DNA from: Frigoribacterium sp. Leaf186
GTDB lineage: Bacteria; Actinomycetota; Actinomycetes; Actinomycetales; Microbacteriaceae
Length of the DNA: 64,000 nucleotides
Reading direction: 5' to 3'
Assembly: GCF_001423905.1 (NCBI RefSeq)
Contig: NZ_LMPQ01000001.1
Span: 161,512-225,511 of the forward strand
Position 1 is the first letter of the stretch; each line of letters opens with the position of its first letter. Below the pieces are notes generated by a model. The model saw only the letters and a list, made by a program, of their open reading frames with translations. It searched no databases and was not told where the DNA came from. Below are positions 50,141 to 58,539 of this stretch, one piece after another. The position numbers and the translations under genes were made by a program.

Positions 50141-52813
50141 TCAGTGGGCGGCGGCGTCCCAGCTCTCGCCGAGGCCGACGCTGACGTCGAGTGGCACCCG
50201 GAGGTCGGCTGCGCCGCTCATGCGTCGCCGGACGATCTCGCGGACGTCGTCGACCTCACCCGGTGCGACCTCGACGATGAGTTCGTCGTGCACCTGGAGC
50301 AGGACGCGCGAACCCATCTCTCGCTCGTCGAGCTCGGACCGCACGCCGAGCATGGCGATCTTCATGATGTCGGCGGCCGAACCCTGGATCGGCGCGTTCA
50401 GCGCGGCCCGCTCGGCGTTCTCGCGGAGGACGCGGTTGGGTGACTTGAGGTCGCCGAACGGCCGACGGCGACCGTAGATGGTCTCGGTGTACCCGTCTTC
50501 GCGGGCCTGTTCGACGACGTTCCGGAGGTACTCGCGCACGGCGCCGAACCGCTCGAAGTAGTCCGTCATCAACTGGCGGGCCTCGGCGGTCTCGATGCGG
50601 AGCTGCTTCGAGAGGCCGAAGGCGCTCAGGCCGTAGGCCAGGCCGTACGACATGGCCTTGACCTTGGTCCGCATGGCGGAGGTGACGTCGGACGGTTCGA
50701 CGCCGAAGATGCGGGCACCGACGAACCGGTGGAGGTCTTCGCCCTCGTTGAAGGCCTGGATCAGCCCCTCGTCACCCGAGAGGTGCGCCATGATGCGCAT
50801 CTCGATCTGCGAGTAGTCGGCCGTGAGCAGGGTCTCGTAGTCGGGACCGTGGACGAACGCCGCACGGATCTCTCGACCGACCGCGGCCTTGATCGGGATG
50901 TTCTGGAGGTTCGGGTCGACGGACGAGATCCGCCCGGTGGTCGTGCCCGTCTGGTCGTAGGTCGTGTGGATGCGGGCGTCGTCGGCGATCGACTTCTCGA
51001 GCGTCTCGATGATCTGCCTCAGCTTGGTGGCGTCGCGGTGCTTCAGCAGGAGGTCGAGGAAGGGGTGGGGGTGCTTCTCCTGCAGGTCGGCCAACGACGC
51101 CGCGTCGGTCGAGTAGCCGGTCTTGGTCGCCCGGGTCTTGGGCATCTCGAGCTGGTCGAACAGCACCTCTTGCAGCTGCTTGGGCGACCCGAGGTTGACC
51201 TCGCGGCCGATCTCGGCGAAGGCCGCGGCGGCGAGCTCGCCGGCCTGTTCGCCCAGACGCAGGGACAACGCCTTGAGCGTGTCTCGGTCGGCGGCCACCC
51301 CGGTGAGCTCCATGTCGCCGAGGACGGCGACGAGTGGCAGCTCGATCTCGGTCAGGACCCGGCGGGACCCCTCGTCGAGGGCGTCGATCAACGACTCGGA
51401 CAGCCGTAGGACGTACCAGGCCTCGGAGGCGACGCTGACCTCGTCGTCGGCGGAGACGAGCTGGTTCGGGTCGCCGACCGGAAGCGTCTCGCCGAGCTGC
51501 TCGTACACGAGGTCGGAGAGGGAGAACGAGGTGCGACCCGGGCGCAGCAGCCACGCGGCGACACGCGGGTCGCCCACGATCCCGGTCAGTCGGAGCCCGG
51601 CCCGGGACAGCGCCTTGTAGGCGCGCTTCGCGTCGTGGACCACCTTGGGCGTCTCGCCGTCGAGCCAGGCCTCGAGGGCGACGTAGTCACCCCGACCCGC
51701 CGCCCAGGGCACGTAGGCGGATTCGTCCGACGACGAGATGCCGAGCCCGACGACCCCGTCGGCGCCGTACTCGACCGTCAGGCCGACGGGCTTGTCGGGG
51801 TCGGAGGCGTGCTTCTTGAGCCAGAAGGCGAGCTCTTCGTCGATGAGCGTGCGGACGACCGGCAGGCCGGCCGGGGCGGCCGTCACCGGGGCCTCCGACG
51901 TGCCACCGGTCGTCGGGTCGGCGGCCTCGGAGAGCGCCAGGACCCGTTCGAGGAGCGTGCGGAACTGCAGTTTGTCGAAGAGCTCGCGGACGGCGTCCTC
52001 GTCGATGCCCCGGCGTTCGAGGTCGCCGGGGCCGACGGGCAGCTCGACGTCGGTGACGAGCCGGTTCAGGCGCCGGTTGCGGACGGCGTTCTCTTTCTGC
52101 TCGCGGAGCTTCTGACCGACGACGCCCTTGATCTCGTCGGCCCGCGCGATGATCTCGTCGAGGCCGCCGTAGAGGTTGATCCACTTGACCGCGGTCTTCT
52201 CGCCGACCTTGTCGATGCCGATCAGGTTGTCGCTCGTCTCGCCGACGAGGGCGGCGACCTCGGGGTACTGGTGAGGCTCGATGCCGTAACGCTCGAAGAC
52301 CTTGTCGCGGTCGTACCGGGTGAGTTCGCTGACGCCCCGGGCCGAGGGGTAGAGCAGCGTCACGTCGTCGTTGACCATCTGGATGGCGTCACGGTCGCCC
52401 GAGACGACCAGCACGCGGAAGCCTTCGTCTCGACCGCGCGTGGCGAGGGTCGCGAGGATGTCGTCGGCCTCGAAGTCCTCTTTCGTGATCGTGGTGATGC
52501 CCATGGCGTGGAGGGCCTCTTGAAGCAGCGGGATCTGCCCGACGAACTCGGCCGGCGTCTCGGACCGGGTGCCCTTGTACGCGGGGTACTCGCGGGTGCG
52601 GAAAGAGAACCGCGAGATGTCGAAGGCGACGGCGAGGTGCGTCGGTTTCTCGGCCTTGAGCAGGCTGAGCAGCATCGAGATGAAGCCGTGGATCGCGTTG
52701 GTGTGCTGGCCTTCGCGGTTGACGAAACTGTCGACCGGCAGGGCGTAGAAAGCCCGGAAAGCGAGGGAATGGCCGTCGATGACCAGGAGGGTAGGCTTCG
52801 TGTCGTCCGTCAC
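50141..52813 (-). CDS. polA: DNA polymerase I
   Basis: An 890-residue family A polymerase. Residues 1-300 are the 5'-3' nuclease (LLVIDGHSLAFRAFYAL, DFEADDILAT). The middle exonuclease fold is degenerate and lacks the DxE proofreading acids, as in other actinobacteria. The polymerase motifs are A (DYSQIEMR), B (RTKVKAMSYGLAYG) and C (QVHDELIVE). GTG at 52813 was chosen over the adjacent GTG at 52816, because it is exactly 6 bases after a TAGGCT box. It acts in repair and Okazaki fragment processing. Divergent from the thioesterase gene. Confidence 0.97.
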   Translation of the reverse strand: MTDDTKPTLLVIDGHSLAFRAFYALPVDSFVNREGQHTNAIHGFISMLLSLLKAEKPTHLAVAFDISRFSFRTREYPAYKGTRSETPAEFVGQIPLLQEALHAMGITTITKEDFEADDILATLATRGRDEGFRVLVVSGDRDAIQMVNDDVTLLYPSARGVSELTRYDRDKVFERYGIEPHQYPEVAALVGETSDNLIGIDKVGEKTAVKWINLYGGLDEIIARADEIKGVVGQKLREQKENAVRNRRLNRLVTDVELPVGPGDLERRGIDEDAVRELFDKLQFRTLLERVLALSEAADPTTGGTSEAPVTAAPAGLPVVRTLIDEELAFWLKKHASDPDKPVGLTVEYGADGVVGLGISSSDESAYVPWAAGRGDYVALEAWLDGETPKVVHDAKRAYKALSRAGLRLTGIVGDPRVAAWLLRPGRTSFSLSDLVYEQLGETLPVGDPNQLVSADDEVSVASEAWYVLRLSESLIDALDEGSRRVLTEIELPLVAVLGDMELTGVAADRDTLKALSLRLGEQAGELAAAAFAEIGREVNLGSPKQLQEVLFDQLEMPKTRATKTGYSTDAASLADLQEKHPHPFLDLLLKHRDATKLRQIIETLEKSIADDARIHTTYDQTGTTTGRISSVDPNLQNIPIKAAVGREIRAAFVHGPDYETLLTADYSQIEMRIMAHLSGDEGLIQAFNEGEDLHRFVGARIFGVEPSDVTSAMRTKVKAMSYGLAYGLSAFGLSKQLRIETAEARQLMTDYFERFGAVREYLRNVVEQAREDGYTETIYGRRRPFGDLKSPNRVLRENAERAALNAPIQGSAADIMKIAMLGVRSELDEREMGSRVLLQVHDELIVEVAPGEVDDVREIVRRRMSGAADLRVPLDVSVGLGESWDAAAH

Positions 52814-52819
52814 CACGTC

Positions 52820-52825
52820 AGCCTA
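52820..52825 (-). promoter_or_regulatory. -10 box of leaderless promoter (polA)
   Basis: TAGGCT on the minus strand, 6 bases before GTG at 52813 (3 before GTG at 52816). This decides the start. Confidence 0.5.
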
Positions 52826-52878
52826 GCGGGCACCCCCGACACCGTCGCCGGGCGCCCCGGTCGCACCCCCGGAGATCC

Positions 52879-53355
52879 ATGAGCCGTCCGTCCGCCGTCC
52901 CGAACGACGCCGAGAGGACCGTCTCGTCGGACGCGTCCCTGAGCGAGGCCGCCGTCGAGCTGTTCCGGCGGCGCGGCGTCGGTGCCCTGGCCGAGAAGAT
53001 GGGCATCGTCATCGACGAGATGAGCGCCGAGCGCGCGGTCGGGCGCATGCCCGTCGAGGGCAACACGCAGCCGGTGGGCATCCTGCACGGCGGGGCGCAC
53101 GTCGTCCTGGCCGAGACCCTCGGGTCGGTCGCCGCGAACGTCCACGCCGGCGCCGGACGCGTCGCCATGGGCATCGAGCTGAACGCGAGCCACAGCCGGT
53201 CCGCCGCCTCGGGGTGGGTCACGGGCACCTGCACCGCCCTGCACCTCGGCTCGACCCTGACGACCCACCAGGTCGTCATGACCGACGACCGCGGCCGCCT
53301 GCTGTCGACCGTTCGCATCACCAACTTCTTGACCGACGCCCGCGGCGAGGCGTGA
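52879..53355 (+). CDS. PaaI family hotdog-fold thioesterase
   Basis: A 158-residue acyl-CoA thioesterase of the PaaI/hotdog group. The catalytic stretch is GNTQPVGILHGGAHVVLAE (about 62-80), with the usual Gly-His-Gly around HGG and an acidic residue in AETLGS. It would hydrolyse a CoA thioester in the cytoplasm; the substrate is not known, and menaquinone-related and phenylacetate-related substrates are both possible. ATG at 52879 has ggagatcc. The polA-thioesterase-PdtaR grouping is common in actinobacteria. A strong terminator follows. Confidence 0.88.
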   Translation: MSRPSAVPNDAERTVSSDASLSEAAVELFRRRGVGALAEKMGIVIDEMSAERAVGRMPVEGNTQPVGILHGGAHVVLAETLGSVAANVHAGAGRVAMGIELNASHSRSAASGWVTGTCTALHLGSTLTTHQVVMTDDRGRLLSTVRITNFLTDARGEA

Positions 53356-53360
53356 CGACG

Positions 53361-53399
53361 CGAGAAGGCCCGCCCCGATCGTCGGGGCGGGCCTTCTCG
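53361..53399. terminator. Bidirectional terminator between the thioesterase and PdtaR-like genes
   Basis: A perfect 18-base stem (53361-53378 with 53382-53399) and a 3-base loop between convergent genes. Confidence 0.88.
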
Positions 53400-53410
53400 T
53401 GTCGGGGGCG

Positions 53411-54016
53411 CTACTTCTTGGCGCTGAGCTGCTCGATGATGGCCTGGGCCACGTCGTGCATCGTGAGACGGCGGTCCATCGACGCCTTCTGGATCCAGCG
53501 GAAGGCCTCGGGCTCGGTGAGCCCCATCTTCTCGTTCAGCAGGCCCTTGGCCCGGTCGACGAGCTTGCGGGTCTCGAAGCGCTCGACGAGGTCGGCGACC
53601 TCGGCCTCGAGGGTGATGATCTGCGCATACCGCGAGAGGGCGATCTCGATCGCGGGCAACAGGTCGTTCGGGGTGAAGGGCTTGACGACGTAGGCCAGGG
53701 CCCCGGCCTCGCTGGCCCGTTCGACCAGCTCTTTCTGACTGAACGCGGTCAGCAGCACGACGGGAGCGATGTGCGCCTTCGACAGCCGCTCGGCCGCGGA
53801 GATGCCGTCGAGCTGAGGCATCTTGACGTCCATGATGACGAGGTCGGGACGCAGCTCGGTGGCGAGGGCGACGGCGGTCTCGCCGTCACCGGCCTCGCCC
53901 ACCACCTCGAAACCGTTGTCGCGGAGGATCTCGACGATGTCGAGGCGGATGAGGGACTCATCTTCGGCCACGACGACGCGACGGGGTGCTGCTGGGGTTG
54001 CTTCCTGGTCACTCAC
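53411..54016 (-). CDS. ANTAR domain response regulator (PdtaR-like antiterminator)
   Basis: A 201-residue response regulator. The receiver domain has the acidic pocket VAEDES (Glu18, Asp19, Glu20), the phosphorylated Asp63 in IMDVKMP, a Thr in LLTAF and Lys in YVVKPF. The C-terminal ANTAR domain (about 140-195; RAKGLLNEKMGLTEPEAFRW) binds RNA to stop termination. It matches M. tuberculosis PdtaR (Rv1626), which answers a PdtaS kinase; no kinase gene is in the window. GTG at 54016 lies 7 bases after a TAGGCT box. Its start region backs on to tRNA-Leu. Confidence 0.94.
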   Translation of the reverse strand: MSDQEATPAAPRRVVVAEDESLIRLDIVEILRDNGFEVVGEAGDGETAVALATELRPDLVIMDVKMPQLDGISAAERLSKAHIAPVVLLTAFSQKELVERASEAGALAYVVKPFTPNDLLPAIEIALSRYAQIITLEAEVADLVERFETRKLVDRAKGLLNEKMGLTEPEAFRWIQKASMDRRLTMHDVAQAIIEQLSAKK

Positions 54017-54023
54017 GACGTTG

Positions 54024-54029
54024 AGCCTA
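54024..54029 (-). promoter_or_regulatory. -10 box of leaderless promoter (ANTAR regulator)
   Basis: TAGGCT on the minus strand, 7 bases before the GTG at 54016, in a 39-base gap shared with the tRNA-Leu promoter. Confidence 0.55.
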
Positions 54030-54055
54030 CGGTATTGTCGACCTGGTTGTTGTGC

Positions 54056-54141
54056 GCCGGATTGGCGGAATGGCAGACGCGGAGCACTCAAAATGCTCTG
54101 TCCGTGAGGGCGTGTGGGTTCGAGTCCCACATCCGGCACCA
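54056..54141 (+). tRNA. tRNA-Leu (anticodon CAA), CCA end encoded
   Basis: A complete class II cloverleaf: acceptor GCCGGAT pairs with ATCCGGC, discriminator A at 54138 and encoded CCA at 54139-54141. The anticodon arm is GAGCA-CTCAAAA-TGCTC, which gives anticodon CAA (reads UUG). The long variable arm and the GTGGG-TTCGAGT-CCCAC T arm are normal. Confidence 0.96.
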
Positions 54142-54184
54142 CCACCGCCGAGAACCAGGCCGACGAGACGTGGCTCCCCTTCCC

Positions 54185-54217
54185 TCGTCAGTGCTCGTTC
54201 TTCGTCAGTGCTCGTTC
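54185..54217. repeat. Direct duplication of 16 bases, period 17
   Basis: tcgtcagtgctcgttc occurs at 54185-54200 and 54202-54217 with one base between. It lies just downstream of tRNA-Leu. Confidence 0.85.
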
Positions 54218-54317
54218 CTCGTCGTCACCGAGCCCGTCCGTCCCGGTGTGTCCGACGTCACCGCAACACGCCGACACGAGTTCTGCTCAGAGGGTGTGCC
54301 CGTGAGCATCCGTGCAC

Positions 54318-54323
54318 TAGGCT
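54318..54323 (+). promoter_or_regulatory. -10 box candidate of the cold-shock gene
   Basis: TAGGCT, about 170 bases before the start codon. A -35-like tgtgcc lies 17 bases upstream. The long leader is typical of csp genes. Confidence 0.4.
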
Positions 54324-54448
54324 GGCGTGACTGGTTGTTGTGTTACGCATTTGTATCTCGCGACGTGCCGAAGGCCTCCTCTCACCGAGAGGGGTTCCGA
54401 CGGTGGCGTCGTTCTCAGAGGGAGCGGACAAAAAGGCACCGCGACGAG

Positions 54449-54468
54449 CGATCTCGAAATCGAGATCG
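54449..54468 (+). promoter_or_regulatory. Leader hairpin of the cold-shock mRNA
   Basis: An 8-base perfect stem, cgatctcg-aaat-cgagatcg, 28 bases before the ATG. A second smaller stem (cctctc-acc-gagagg) is at 54378-54392. They may act in temperature-dependent translation or mRNA stability. Confidence 0.5.
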
Positions 54469-54495
54469 ACAACTCTGATTGAAGGAACAAGAAAA

Positions 54496-54699
54496 ATGGC
54501 AACAGGCACCGTTAAGTGGTTCAACTCCGAAAAGGGCTTCGGCTTCATCACCCCCGACGACGGAACCACTGACGTCTTCGCGCACTTCTCCGCGATCGCC
54601 GGCGACGGCTACCGCAACCTGGAAGAGAACCAGAAGGTCGAGTTCGACACGGCTCAGGGCAACAAGGGCCTCCAGGCCGAGAACATCCGCGTCATCTGA
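54496..54699 (+). CDS. Cold-shock protein, CspA family
   Basis: A 67-residue single cold-shock domain. RNP1 is KGFGFI at 13-18 and RNP2 is VFAHF at 27-31; the start [17 protein letters not shown] is typical of actinobacterial CspA. It binds single-stranded RNA or DNA and keeps mRNA unfolded. ATG at 54496 has gaaggaacaag as ribosome-binding site. It is monocistronic with a long structured leader and a terminator, as for regulated csp genes. Confidence 0.97.
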   Translation: MATGTVKWFNSEKGFGFITPDDGTTDVFAHFSAIAGDGYRNLEENQKVEFDTAQGNKGLQAENIRVI

Positions 54700-54753
54700 C
54701 TCGGTGGCGTCCTCGTGACGCCGTCAGTCGGCGGGTCCGCCCGCCACTGAACC

Positions 54754-54789
54754 GAAAGCCCCGATCCGCTCACGCGGGTCGGGGCTTTC
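54754..54789 (+). terminator. Terminator of the cold-shock gene
   Basis: A 16-base stem (gaaagccccgatccgc with gcgggtcggggctttc, one wobble) 55 bases past the stop, then tctcc. Confidence 0.85.
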
Positions 54790-54841
54790 TCCGTCTCAGG
54801 GGCCTCGGGGTGTCGCCGTCACCGGCACGCGCCTTCCGCGT

Positions 54842-55468
54842 TCACGGAAGCGGGAAGCCGAGGAGGCGCGCCACCGGTTCGTAGTCCCGGCTCGCCGTGC
54901 GGTACGCCGACTCCCACTCGGCGATCCGTGCCCCCGCCTCGCGCGGATCGGTGAACCGGTCGTCGTCTCCCCCACCGGCGACCAAGGCCTCTCGGGCTTC
55001 TCGGTACCGACTGGTCAGCGTCGACCACAGGACGAGCTCGTCTCCGGTGGAGTCCTCGGGGGCCGCGCGGGCCACGTCCCAGGGCACCTCGACCCTCGGC
55101 AGCGGTTCGCCCGACGACGACGCGTGGTGCACGGCGGCGTCACCCGGGGCGTCGCCGTCGCGGAAGATCGTCCGGGTGCCGACGGCGAGCACCGCACCGA
55201 CCCCCGCGCCGAGGACGAAGACCAGCAACAACGCCCAGAGGCTGTCGACCCGCCACACCGTCGCGGCCACTCCCCCGAGGAACGACCCGCCCACCAGGGC
55301 ACCGAGACCCGCCCACCGGGCGGAACCCGCGCCTCCTCGGGTCGTCGTCTCGGCCTCGGGGCCGAGGCTCCGCCGCGTCTCGGCGACGCCGTGACCACTC
55401 CAGGACGGCACGACGTAGAGACGGGCCTCGAACTCGAAGCACGAGGGATGACGGGCGTCCACGGACAT
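54842..55468 (-). CDS. Hypothetical membrane protein
   Basis: A 208-residue protein I do not recognise. Two hydrophobic helices lie near 51-71 (ARWAGLGALVGGSFLGGVAA) and 77-98 (LLLVFVLGAGVGAVLAV), so both ends are likely on the cytoplasmic side. The C-terminal 95 residues are soluble, acidic and helical (EDSTGDELVLWSTLTSRYR, RIAEWESAYRTASRDYEP). No known motif is seen. ATG at 55468 follows a TACGCT box by 6 bases, which supports a real, leaderless gene. It stands alone between the csp terminator and the pyk terminator. Confidence 0.75.
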   Translation of the reverse strand: MSVDARHPSCFEFEARLYVVPSWSGHGVAETRRSLGPEAETTTRGGAGSARWAGLGALVGGSFLGGVAATVWRVDSLWALLLVFVLGAGVGAVLAVGTRTIFRDGDAPGDAAVHHASSSGEPLPRVEVPWDVARAAPEDSTGDELVLWSTLTSRYREAREALVAGGGDDDRFTDPREAGARIAEWESAYRTASRDYEPVARLLGFPLP

Positions 55469-55474
55469 GGCGTG

Positions 55475-55480
55475 AGCGTA
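55475..55480 (-). promoter_or_regulatory. -10 box of leaderless promoter (hypothetical membrane protein)
   Basis: TACGCT on the minus strand, 6 bases before the ATG at 55468. Confidence 0.45.
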
Positions 55481-55496
55481 CGCCCCGTCGACACGA

Positions 55497-55534
55497 CGAA
55501 GCCGGGACGACCCGTGAGGATCGCCCCGGCTTCG
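55497..55534 (-). terminator. Terminator of pyk
   Basis: A stem of about 17 pairs with two wobbles (outer arms cgaagccggg and cccggcttcg) 20 bases past the pyk stop. The 19 bases at 55485-55503 are identical to 13090-13108 at the bioY terminator. Confidence 0.78.
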
Positions 55535-55553
55535 CGGGATGCGCCGTGGTGCG

Positions 55554-57002
55554 TCAGGGCTGCGCGGCGTAGGCCGGGGCGGCCTCGCCGTGGGCGTCGC
55601 CGACGCGGTGCACCCGCAGGTCGTTCGTGGACCCCGCGATGCCGGGAGGGGACCCGGCGATCACGATGACCTTGTCGCCGGACTCGGCCAGGTCGTTGCC
55701 GAGGAGGACGTCGTCCACCTGGGCGAACATGGCGTCGGTGTGCGTCACCGTCTCGACCAGGTACGACTGCACGCCCCAGCTGATCGCCATGCGCCGACGG
55801 ATGGCCTCGTTGGGGGTGAAGGCCAGGATCGGGATGGAGTGACGCAGGCGGGACATGCGGCGCACCGAGTCGCCGGACTCCGTGAACACGCAGAGGAACT
55901 TCGCCTGGACGAAGTCGGCCACGTCGGCCGCGGCCAGCGTGATGGCGCCGCCCTGGGTGCGGGGGCGGGTGCCCAGCGGGGGGATGCGCTCGAGGCCGTG
56001 CTCTTCGGTCGAGGCGACGATGCGGGCCATGGTCTGCACCGTGATGACGGGGTACTCGCCGACGCTCGTCTCGCCCGAGAGCATGACCGCGTCGGTGCCG
56101 TCGAGCACCGCGTTCGCGACGTCGGAGGTCTCGGCCCGCGTGGGGATGGGGCTCGAGATCATGGACTCGAGCATCTGGGTCGCCACGATGACGGGCTTGG
56201 CCATGCGACGCGAGAGCTCGACCGCGTGCTTCTGGACGATGGGGACGGCCTCGAGGGGCAGCTCGACGCCGAGGTCGCCGCGAGCGACCATGATGCCGTC
56301 GAACGCGTCGATGATGGCCTCGAGGTTGTCGACCGCCTGGGGCTTTTCGATCTTCGCGTAGACCGGGACCTTGCGGCCCTCTTCGGCCATGATCTCGTGG
56401 ACCCGCACGACGTCGTCGGCGTCACGCACGAACGAGAGGGCGATCAGGTCGGCACCGAGCTTCAGGCCCCAGCGCAGGTCGGCTTCGTCTTTGTCGGAGA
56501 GCGCGGGCACGTTGACCGCGACGCCGGGCAGGTTGATGCCCTTGTTGTTCGAGACGGTGCCCGCCACGACGACCTCGGTCGTGACGACGGTGCCGTCGGT
56601 CTCGAGGACGCGGAGCTTGACGCGGCCGTCGTCGATCAGCAGCGGGTCGCCCGCGGCGACGTCGTTCGGCAGGCCCTTGAAGGTCGTGCCGCAGATCTCT
56701 CTCGAGCCCAGGATCTCGTCGGTCGTGATCTTGAACACGTCGCCGACCTCGAGGTCGTGGGGACCGTCGGCGAACTTGCCGAGACGGATCTTCGGACCCT
56801 GGAGGTCGACGAGGACCGCGACGGCGCGGCCCGAGTCGGCCGAGGCCTGACGGACGTTCGCGTACACGCCCTCGTGGACGTCGTAGCTGCCGTGGCTGAG
56901 GTTCATCCGGGCGACGTCGACGCCGGCGTCGATGATCGCCCGGATGTCGTCGTAGCTCGACGTCGCCGGCCCGAGGGTGGCGACGATCTTTGCGCGTCTC
57001 AT
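55554..57002 (-). CDS. pyk: Pyruvate kinase
   Basis: A 482-residue glycolytic enzyme that makes pyruvate and ATP from phosphoenolpyruvate. The N-terminal RRAKIVATLGPATSSYD and RMNLSHGSYD (about 36-45) are family marks; the substrate region PVYAKIEKPQAVDNLE and MVARGDLGVELP are present, and a C-terminal domain (about 350-480) follows that holds allosteric sites in other enzymes. ATG at 57002 has ggaacac; a TAGGGT box at 57057-57062 (minus strand) is a possible -10. Its usual neighbour gltD is upstream. Confidence 0.98.
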   Translation of the reverse strand: MRRAKIVATLGPATSSYDDIRAIIDAGVDVARMNLSHGSYDVHEGVYANVRQASADSGRAVAVLVDLQGPKIRLGKFADGPHDLEVGDVFKITTDEILGSREICGTTFKGLPNDVAAGDPLLIDDGRVKLRVLETDGTVVTTEVVVAGTVSNNKGINLPGVAVNVPALSDKDEADLRWGLKLGADLIALSFVRDADDVVRVHEIMAEEGRKVPVYAKIEKPQAVDNLEAIIDAFDGIMVARGDLGVELPLEAVPIVQKHAVELSRRMAKPVIVATQMLESMISSPIPTRAETSDVANAVLDGTDAVMLSGETSVGEYPVITVQTMARIVASTEEHGLERIPPLGTRPRTQGGAITLAAADVADFVQAKFLCVFTESGDSVRRMSRLRHSIPILAFTPNEAIRRRMAISWGVQSYLVETVTHTDAMFAQVDDVLLGNDLAESGDKVIVIAGSPPGIAGSTNDLRVHRVGDAHGEAAPAYAAQP

Positions 57003-57081
57003 GTGTTCCGTTCGTGTGGGGGGAATGGTGGTGGGACGACTGCAGACCCGACGACCACCCTATTCCCGTCGGAAGGCCGGA

Positions 57082-58531
<1,450 letters not shown>

Positions 58532-58539
<8 letters not shown>

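Larger units (their letters stand above)
54142..54495. other. Gene-free stretch between tRNA-Leu and the cold-shock gene (354 bases)
   Basis: Contains a 16-base direct repeat (54185-54200 and 54202-54217), a TAGGCT -10 candidate at 54318-54323 and a leader of about 165 bases with two hairpins (54378-54392 and 54449-54468). No gene is credible here. Confidence 0.6.

Noticed and set aside
54142-54495. Small gene between tRNA-Leu and the cold-shock gene
   Set aside because: Open frames here run through repeats and hairpins and have no ribosome-binding site or protein-like composition.
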